A stretch of 12,572 bases of DNA, from contig DIWP01000036.1 in assembly GCA_002423545.1 (NCBI GenBank), positions 1-12,572 on the forward strand, read 5' to 3'. Positions 7,575 through 12,572 of this stretch are shown here, piece after piece. Every line of letters begins with the position of its first letter. The stretch's first letter is position 1. The translations under genes were made by a program, and so were the position numbers. Under the pieces are notes generated by a model. The model saw only the letters and a list, made by a program, of their open reading frames with translations, made no database searches and was not told the origin of the DNA. This DNA is from Thermoleophilia bacterium UBA6103. GTDB lineage: Bacteria > Actinomycetota > Thermoleophilia > UBA2241.

Positions 7575-9380
7575 ATGATCGACGAAGTTGAGACCAAGAG
7601 CGTGGAAGCCACCGGCGCCGCGGAAGAGGGCGTCGCGGAGACCACGAGCGACGACGAGCAGACCGTCGTCGAGGTGTCGGCAGAGGCCGCCGAGGCCGCG
7701 CCCGCCGAGGCTGTATCCGCCGCGCCGGCGCCCGCCGAAGCTGCGGCCGCCGAGGCGAGCGACGTCGCGGCCGACAGTGCCGCGCAGCCCGACGCCATGG
7801 AAGGCGTCTTCAAAGAAGTGGATGGCGTGCTGGTCCCCGACTACGACGCGACCATCACCCTCTTCGGTGAGGGCGATATCGTCACCGGCAAGGTCGTGCG
7901 CATCGACAAGGACGAGGTCCTCGTCGACATCGGCTACAAGTCCGAGGGCGTCATCCCGCAGAACGAGCTCTCCATCCGCAAGTCGGTCGATCCGGCCGAC
8001 GAAGTCGAGATGGGCGAGGTCGTCGATGCGCTCGTCATGCAGAAGGAAGACGCCGACGGGCGCCTGATCCTCTCCAAGAAGCGGGCCCGCTTCGAGAAGG
8101 CGTGGAAGCGCATCGAGGGCGCCTTCGAGAGCGGCACGCCGGTCACCGGCACCGTCATCGAGGTCGTCAAGGGCGGTCTCATCCTCGACCTCGGCGTACG
8201 CGGCTTCCTGCCTGCCTCGCTGGTCGACATCCGCCGTGTGCAGGATCTCGGCGACTACGTCGGCAAGGAACTGCTCTGCCGCGTCATCGAGATGAACCGT
8301 AACCGCAACAACGTCGTCCTCTCGCGGCGCGCCGTGCTCGAGGAAGAGCGGCGCGAGATCCGCCAGAAGATCATCGACGACCTACAGGTCGGCATGGTCG
8401 TCGAGGGCACCATCTCCAACATCGTCGACTTCGGCGCCTTCGTCGACCTCGACGGCATCGACGGGCTCATCCACATCAGCGAGCTCTCCTGGACGCACAT
8501 CAACCACCCGTCCGAGGTGCTGCAGGTCAACCAGAAGGTCAAGGTCAAGGTGCTGGACATCGACCGCGACCGGCAGCGCATCTCGCTGGGCCTCAAGCAG
8601 ACCCAGGAAGACCCGTGGACCAGGATCGTCTCCGAGCATCGCGTCGGCGATATCCTCGAAGGCCGCGTGACCAAGCTCGTCGCGTTCGGCGCCTTTGTCG
8701 AGATCTACGCCGGCATCGAGGGCCTGGTGCACATCAGCGAGCTCGCCAACCGCCACGTCGAGCGGCCCGACGAGATCGTGCAGGTCAACGAGATCATCGC
8801 CGTCAAGATCATCGAGATCGACTCCGATCGCCGCCGTTTGAGCCTGAGCATCAAGCGCGTCGACGGCGCCCCGATGATGCGTCATCCGGCCTCCGGGGAG
8901 GCCGACGCCGCGGCCGGTGAGGCCGGTGAATCTGAGGCCGGTGAGGCTGAGGCCGGTACAGACGAGCCGGCAGCCGCTGAGGCCGCCGGCGAGCAGACCG
9001 ACGCCGTCGCCGAACAGGCCGAGGTCGCCGAGACGGCCGCGGATGAGACCGCGGTCGCTGAGGCCGATGTCGAGGCTGCAACCGACGCCGCGGCAGAGGA
9101 GCCGGCGGCTGAGGAGTCTGCGGCAGACGAGCCGGCAGCCGAGGAACCTGCGGCCGAGGAACCTGCGGCTGAGGAGCCGGCAGCTGAGGAGCCTGCGGCA
9201 AAGGAGCCGGCCGCCGAGGAGCCCGAGAGCACGACTGCCGTGGGCGCCGACGAGCCGACGCCGGAGCTGGGTCTCAGCGACGATGTCTTCCCGGTGGGCG
9301 CGGAGCCTGCCGACGAGAAGGCGGCGGCCGATGACACGCCGGCCGACGACGCGGAGGCGGCTGCCGGCGAGGAGGCCTGA
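7575..9380 (+). CDS. rpsA: 30S ribosomal protein S1
   Basis: A 601-residue S1 protein, which helps mRNA bind to the 30S subunit. It has four S1 (OB-fold) RNA-binding domains at about 100-170, 186-253, 271-341 and 356-426, the four-domain layout usual in actinobacteria rather than the six of E. coli. Domains 3 and 4 are most typical (VDFGAFVDLDGIDGLIHISELSW; VAFGAFVEIYAGIEGLVHISELA). They are flanked by acidic Ala/Glu-rich tails: about 95 residues at the N-terminus and about 170 at the C-terminus, the latter with nine pentapeptide repeats. The tails make the protein unusually long for a four-domain S1; they look disordered and strongly negative. GGGAGG (7557-7562) precedes the ATG by twelve bases, a slightly long spacing. 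The gene has its own promoter-like region and coaE follows 26 bases downstream. Confidence 0.95.
   Translation: MIDEVETKSVEATGAAEEGVAETTSDDEQTVVEVSAEAAEAAPAEAVSAAPAPAEAAAAEASDVAADSAAQPDAMEGVFKEVDGVLVPDYDATITLFGEGDIVTGKVVRIDKDEVLVDIGYKSEGVIPQNELSIRKSVDPADEVEMGEVVDALVMQKEDADGRLILSKKRARFEKAWKRIEGAFESGTPVTGTVIEVVKGGLILDLGVRGFLPASLVDIRRVQDLGDYVGKELLCRVIEMNRNRNNVVLSRRAVLEEERREIRQKIIDDLQVGMVVEGTISNIVDFGAFVDLDGIDGLIHISELSWTHINHPSEVLQVNQKVKVKVLDIDRDRQRISLGLKQTQEDPWTRIVSEHRVGDILEGRVTKLVAFGAFVEIYAGIEGLVHISELANRHVERPDEIVQVNEIIAVKIIEIDSDRRRLSLSIKRVDGAPMMRHPASGEADAAAGEAGESEAGEAEAGTDEPAAAEAAGEQTDAVAEQAEVAETAADETAVAEADVEAATDAAAEEPAAEESAADEPAAEEPAAEEPAAEEPAAEEPAAKEPAAEEPESTTAVGADEPTPELGLSDDVFPVGAEPADEKAAADDTPADDAEAAAGEEA
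9090..9224 (+). repeat. Nine tandem 15-bp units in the rpsA tail (AAEEP repeat)
   Basis: Nine consecutive 15-bp units encode the pentapeptide AAEEP with variants AAEES, AADEP and AAKEP, around residues 506-550 of S1. Codons vary between units (GCG/GCA/GCC/GCT, GAG/GAA, CCG/CCT/CCC), so the units have diverged by silent changes while the peptide is kept. The whole-codon unit length means that copy-number changes keep the reading frame. Confidence 0.9.
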
Positions 9381-9395
9381 CCGGGCTGAGCCCGG
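9381..9395 (+). other. Small hairpin between rpsA and coaE
   Basis: CCGGGC (9381-9386) and GCCCGG (9390-9395) pair around TGA, directly after the rpsA stop codon. The 3' arm lies next to the G-rich coaE ribosome-binding region (GGGG, 9397-9400), so a folded mRNA could affect coaE translation. No U-run follows. GC-rich sequence often yields such stems by chance. Confidence 0.3.
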
Positions 9396-9406
9396 CGGGG
9401 CGTGCC

Positions 9407-10195
9407 GTGGAAGACAGCTCCGATCCGACGACCGTCCCGCACACGGACGGCCGCGCGTTCACGCATATCCCGCCACGGCTGGCCGTCACCGGCGGCATCG
9501 GGTCCGGCAAGTCGACGGCGCTCGCCTTCCTCGCTGAGCTCGGCGCGGTGACGCTGTCCAGCGACGCCATCGTCCACGAGGTCTATGCCTCGGCCGAGAT
9601 CGTCGGCGCTCTCGACGGCCGCTTCGGCCCGCCGGTCGTCCTCGACGGATGCGTGCATCGAGCAGCCTTGTCGGAAGCCGTCTTCGAGGACGAGGAAGCG
9701 CTGGTCTGGCTGGAGCGGCTGACGCATCCGCTCGTCCGTCGTCGGATCGAGGAGTGGGCGCGGACCCACGAGGCCTCTCCGGAGCCGCCGGAGCTGGCGG
9801 CCGTGGAGGTACCGCTGCTGTTCGAATCCGGCCAGATGCTCGATCTCTTCGACTGTGTCCTGCTGGTCACGGCGCCGGCCGACGTACGCCGCCGCCGGCT
9901 GGCGGTCAAGATGACGCCCGAGGACTTCGACCGTCGGGTCGCACGGCAGATGAGCGAGGCCGAGAAGGCGGAGCGCAGCCACTTCGTCTTCGAGAACACC
10001 GGCTCACGGACCGCCCTGCGCGACTATCTGGCGGAGGTGGTCGCATCGATCCTGGCCTGCGCCGGCGGCGACGTGCCGGAGGGTCTCGACGGGGTCGTCG
10101 GCAGCCTGGCTACCGAGTTGTCGCCGGACGACGACGAGCTCGAGGTCGAGGACGATCACGAAGCCGGCGCCTTCGGCAGGGGGCCGGCGGGGTGA
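9407..10195 (+). CDS. coaE: Dephospho-CoA kinase
   Basis: A 262-residue P-loop kinase that phosphorylates the 3'-OH of dephospho-CoA, the last step of coenzyme A synthesis. The Walker A motif TGGIGSGKST (K35, S36, T37), the SSDAIVHEVY segment with D53, the VPLLFES segment (135-141), and the lid/adenine region KMTPEDFDRRVARQMSEAEK (168-187) identify the family. The final conserved element reads FENTGS, near the common D/N-N-x-G form. The protein is longer than the usual roughly 200 residues: about 22 extra residues precede the first strand and about 45 acidic residues follow the domain. GTG 9407 is preceded by GGGG at 9397-9400. The 26-base gap to rpsA suggests co-transcription. Confidence 0.93.
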   Translation: MEDSSDPTTVPHTDGRAFTHIPPRLAVTGGIGSGKSTALAFLAELGAVTLSSDAIVHEVYASAEIVGALDGRFGPPVVLDGCVHRAALSEAVFEDEEALVWLERLTHPLVRRRIEEWARTHEASPEPPELAAVEVPLLFESGQMLDLFDCVLLVTAPADVRRRRLAVKMTPEDFDRRVARQMSEAEKAERSHFVFENTGSRTALRDYLAEVVASILACAGGDVPEGLDGVVGSLATELSPDDDELEVEDDHEAGAFGRGPAG

Positions 10196-10228
10196 CGGTG
10201 TGATGGTCGATCACGATCCGGGACGGCG

Positions 10229-10876
10229 ATGGATCGAGCCCGGCTGCCGGCGGCGCGCATGAAGAAGCTGATCGTCTTCGGGGCGTTCCTCGGCGTGTTT
10301 CTTACGGCCGGCGCTGCCGCCTGGCTCACACTGCCCCAGTGGTATCACCCATGGGTGCCGGGACCGGTCGGCCGCGCCGCCTTCCCGCTCAAGCATGTCG
10401 ACGAGGTCGGGGCGGCCGCCGCCCGTCATCGTCTCTCGCCGGCTCTGGTGGCCGCCGTCATCTACGTCGAGAGCGGCTTCGACGCCGGTGTGCGCTCGGA
10501 CAGCGGCGCCGTAGGCCTCATGCAGGTGATGCCGCAGACGGCCGACGAGATCGCCGCGCAGACCGACGGCTTCCGGTTCCGGCGCGACGACCTGGCCGAG
10601 CCGGCCGTCAACGTGCGCTACGGCTGCTACTACCTGCGCCGCCTCGTCGATCGCTACGACGGCTCGCTGGTCTGCGCTCTGGCGGCGTACAACGCCGGCG
10701 CCGCCCACGTCGACGACTGGCTCGCCGGTCGCGACGCCCTCGTCGTCGGCAGCATCCCGTTTCCCGAGACCCGTGAGTACGTCCGCAGGGTGCTGCGCTG
10801 CCGCGACATCTACGCCGATCTCTACGGGCCGGTGCTGGCCGGTGTGCCGGTCGACAGAGGGGCCGGCGGCGGCTGA
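10229..10876 (+). CDS. Membrane-anchored Slt-type lytic transglycosylase
   Basis: A 215-residue protein with an N-terminal hydrophobic signal/anchor (KKLIVFGAFLGVFLTAGAAAWL, about 12-34) and a goose-lysozyme-like SLT domain (GH23, about 55-205). The catalytic glutamate is E81 in YVESGFDAGVRSDSGAVGLM, followed by QVMPQTA; the later motif AAYNAG is at 152-157. Such enzymes cleave peptidoglycan glycan strands, making 1,6-anhydro-MurNAc ends, outside the cytoplasmic membrane. ATG 10229 has GGA five bases upstream; ATG 10259 (MKKLIV) would give a more classic signal sequence and cannot be excluded. The signal segment lacks a lipobox, and a clear cleavage site was not identified, so anchored or secreted forms are both possible. 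It sits between coaE and uvrB. Confidence 0.88.
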   Translation: MDRARLPAARMKKLIVFGAFLGVFLTAGAAAWLTLPQWYHPWVPGPVGRAAFPLKHVDEVGAAAARHRLSPALVAAVIYVESGFDAGVRSDSGAVGLMQVMPQTADEIAAQTDGFRFRRDDLAEPAVNVRYGCYYLRRLVDRYDGSLVCALAAYNAGAAHVDDWLAGRDALVVGSIPFPETREYVRRVLRCRDIYADLYGPVLAGVPVDRGAGGG

Positions 10877-10917
10877 GGCCGGTGCGCCGGTCGACCGCGG
10901 GGACGGCGGCGGCTGAG
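10838..10917 (+). repeat. 40-bp tandem duplication across the lytic transglycosylase stop codon
   Basis: Two adjacent 40-base copies, 10838-10877 and 10878-10917, match at 36 of 40 positions by direct comparison. Each contains GCCGGTCGAC and ends in GGCGGCGGCTGAG. The first copy holds the last codons and TGA stop of the transglycosylase gene. The second is out of frame with it (40 is not a multiple of 3) and lies in the gap before uvrB. Confidence 0.9.
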
Positions 10918-10967
10918 GCTGAGCGGGCCGGGGGCCGGCGCAGGCCGGTCGCCGCGACGACGATCCC

Positions 10968-10996
10968 TTGCGAACACATGTTCGTGTTGCTAGTAT
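10968..10996 (+). promoter_or_regulatory. uvrB promoter (-35 TTGCGA, -10 TAGTAT)
   Basis: TTGCGA (10968-10973) and TAGTAT (10991-10996) are 17 bases apart, the ideal spacing for a SigA/sigma-70 promoter, and lie 56 bases before the uvrB GTG. The -35 matches TTGACA in its TTG core; the -10 matches TATAAT at the key first, second and last bases. The LexA box covers the end of the -35 and the start of the spacer, where bound repressor would block RNA polymerase. Confidence 0.7.
10971..10984 (+). promoter_or_regulatory. LexA (SOS) box upstream of uvrB
   Basis: CGAACACATGTTCG is a perfect palindrome at its CGAAC and GTTCG half-sites and fits the Gram-positive/actinobacterial LexA (DinR) pattern CGAAC-N4-GTTCG. 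It overlaps the predicted uvrB promoter. This predicts repression by LexA in undamaged cells and induction after DNA damage by RecA-stimulated LexA self-cleavage. I saw no second site of this pattern in the window. Confidence 0.85.
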
Positions 10997-11052
10997 GCGG
11001 ACCGATCGACCTCTCGTGACCCGTCAAGCCGCCGCGTCATCCGGAGACCATC

Positions 11053-12572
11053 GTGACCGACTTCGCCGTCGAGGCAGACTACGCGCTGACCGGGGACCAG
11101 CCGCAGGCGGTCGACGCGCTGGCCGAAGGCGTCGAGCGCGGCGACCGCTTCCAGACGCTGCTCGGCGTCACCGGCTCGGGCAAGACGTTCTCCATGGCGA
11201 ACGTCATCGCCCGCGCCCAGAAGCCGACGCTGGTCATCGCCCACAACAAGACGCTGGCGGCGCAGCTCTGTAACGAGTTCCGCGAGTTCCTGCCGGAGAA
11301 CGCGGTCGAGTACTTCGTCAGCTACTACGACTACTACCAGCCCGAGGCGTACGTCCCGGCGCAGGACCTGTACATCGAGAAAGACAGCAGCCGCAACGAC
11401 GAGATCGACCGGCTGCGGCACGCCGCCACCAGCGCCCTGTTCCTGCGGCGAGACGTGGTCATCGTCGCCAGCGTCAGCTGCATCTATAACCTCGGCTCGC
11501 CGGAGGAGTACCTGGCCAGCATGGTCCTGCTGGCGGCCGGCGAGCAGATGGAGAGAGACGCCCTGCTGCGCCGCCTCGTCGACGTGCAGTACGCCCGCAA
11601 CGACTTCGAGCTGGGGCGCGGCAAGTTCCGGGTGCGCGGCGACTCGGTCGAGGTCTGGCCGGCCGACGACGAGACGGCGCTGCGCATCTCGTTCTGGGGT
11701 GACGAGGTGGAGGGCATCGTCCGCTTCGACCCGGTCTCCAGCGAGGTCATCGAACGGCTGCGCTACGCCACCATCTACCCGGCCACCCACTTCGTCGTGG
11801 CCGGGCCCAACATCGAACGGGCCCTGGAGGAGATACGGCAGGAGCTCAATGAGCGCACCACCTGGTTCGAGAGCCAGAACAAGCTGCTCGAGGCGCACCG
11901 CCTGCGGCAGCGCACCCTCTACGACATGGAGATGCTGCGCGAGCTGGGCTTCTGCAACGGCGTCGAGAACTACAGCCGTATCCTCGCCGGCAAGCCGCCG
12001 GGGGCCTCTCCCGACTGCCTGCTCGACTACTTTCCCGACGACTTCCTCTGCTTCATCGACGAGAGCCACATGACGGTGCCGCAGATCGGCGGCATGTACG
12101 AGGGCGACCGCAGTCGCAAGCAGACGCTGGTCGACTACGGGTTCCGTCTGCCCAGTGCCCTCGACAACCGGCCGCTGCGCTGGGACGAGTTCCTCGAGCG
12201 CGTGCCGCAGATCGTCTTCGTCAGCGCCACGCCGGGTCGCTTCGAGCTCGCCAACAGCCTCAACGTGGTGGAGCAGGTCATCCGGCCCACCGGCCTGGTC
12301 GACCCGGTCGTCGAGGTGCGGCCCACCGAGGGCCAGGTCGACGACCTCATGAACGAGGTGCGGCGCCGCGTCGAGCGCGATGAGCGCGTGCTGGTCACCA
12401 CGCTCACCAAGCGCATGGCCGAGGACCTCACCGACTACCTGATCGAGAACGGCTTCCGGGCCCGCTACCTGCACAGCGAGATCGACACGCTCGAGCGCAT
12501 CCAGATCGTGCGCCAGCTGCGGCTCGGCGAGTTCGACGTCCTGGTCGGCATCAACCTGCTGCGCGAGGGCCT
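11053..12572 (+). CDS. uvrB: Excinuclease ABC subunit UvrB (3' end missing)
   Basis: First 506 residues of UvrB, the damage-verifying helicase-like subunit of nucleotide excision repair; it receives damaged DNA from UvrA and recruits UvrC. E. coli UvrB has 673 residues, so about a quarter is cut off. Visible: LTGDQPQAV at the N-terminus, Walker A GVTGSGKT (38-45, K44), the beta-hairpin region EYFVSYYDYYQPEAYVP that clamps DNA, VASVSCIYNLGSPEEY, the Walker B-type box CFIDESHMTVPQ, FVSATPG, and helicase motif V beginning at the window end (VGINLLREGL). GTG 11053 has GGAG (11043-11046) six bases upstream. The promoter with a LexA box indicates SOS control. The frame is open to the window end and I see no defect. 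Confidence 0.97.
   Translation, partial: MTDFAVEADYALTGDQPQAVDALAEGVERGDRFQTLLGVTGSGKTFSMANVIARAQKPTLVIAHNKTLAAQLCNEFREFLPENAVEYFVSYYDYYQPEAYVPAQDLYIEKDSSRNDEIDRLRHAATSALFLRRDVVIVASVSCIYNLGSPEEYLASMVLLAAGEQMERDALLRRLVDVQYARNDFELGRGKFRVRGDSVEVWPADDETALRISFWGDEVEGIVRFDPVSSEVIERLRYATIYPATHFVVAGPNIERALEEIRQELNERTTWFESQNKLLEAHRLRQRTLYDMEMLRELGFCNGVENYSRILAGKPPGASPDCLLDYFPDDFLCFIDESHMTVPQIGGMYEGDRSRKQTLVDYGFRLPSALDNRPLRWDEFLERVPQIVFVSATPGRFELANSLNVVEQVIRPTGLVDPVVEVRPTEGQVDDLMNEVRRRVERDERVLVTTLTKRMAEDLTDYLIENGFRARYLHSEIDTLERIQIVRQLRLGEFDVLVGINLLREG

Noticed and set aside
10200..10214. GTGAT-N5-ATCAC inverted repeat before the lytic transglycosylase
   Set aside because: Five-base arms are too short to support an operator without other evidence.
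10990..12474. 494-residue open frame on the minus strand
   Set aside because: It is antisense to uvrB, which is unmistakable, and it has no domain signature.

Overview
The window is GC-rich DNA that looks like an ordinary chromosomal segment of an actinobacterium (Actinomycetota), perhaps a deep-branching class such as Thermoleophilia or Coriobacteriia. The evidence is the gene order polA-rpsA-coaE-(lytic transglycosylase)-uvrB, which matches the polA-rpsA-coaE-uvrB neighbourhood of actinobacteria such as Mycobacterium tuberculosis. Supporting signs are a four-S1-domain ribosomal protein S1, a Pol I with a decayed proofreading domain, and a Gram-positive-type LexA box. The class-level placement is inference. 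I saw no transposase, integrase, phage gene, CRISPR array or plasmid function.

Left part (1-4507): the 3' end of a tRNA-Leu(GAG) gene is cut by the window edge. It converges on a small minus-strand gene for a PPC/DUF296-domain protein. Divergent from that gene is an RsbW/SpoIIAB-type GHKL ATPase with a basic N-terminal extension. Next comes a two-component pair: a membrane-bound sensor histidine kinase (extracellular Cache-like sensor, two PAS domains, HisKA, HATPase) and a receiver-only response regulator whose GTG start lies inside the end of the kinase gene. This half is about signal transduction.

Right part (4557-12572): housekeeping genes on the + strand. They are polA (DNA polymerase I), rpsA (ribosomal protein S1 with long acidic tails), coaE (dephospho-CoA kinase), a membrane-anchored Slt-type lytic transglycosylase, and the first three quarters of uvrB (nucleotide excision repair), which runs off the window end. 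polA ends in a perfect hairpin. rpsA has its own promoter-like region with an inverted repeat. coaE follows rpsA closely. uvrB has its own promoter carrying a LexA/SOS box.

Most of the window is conventional. The best second-look items are the LexA-controlled uvrB promoter, the inverted repeat in the rpsA promoter region, the U-less hairpin on the polA stop codon, the 15-bp repeat array in the S1 tail, the 40-bp tandem duplication spanning the lytic transglycosylase stop codon, and the side-by-side RsbW-like kinase and two-component pair. I found no clear novel multi-gene system. Start sites were picked from ribosome-binding sites and domain boundaries, and family assignments rest on motifs read by eye.
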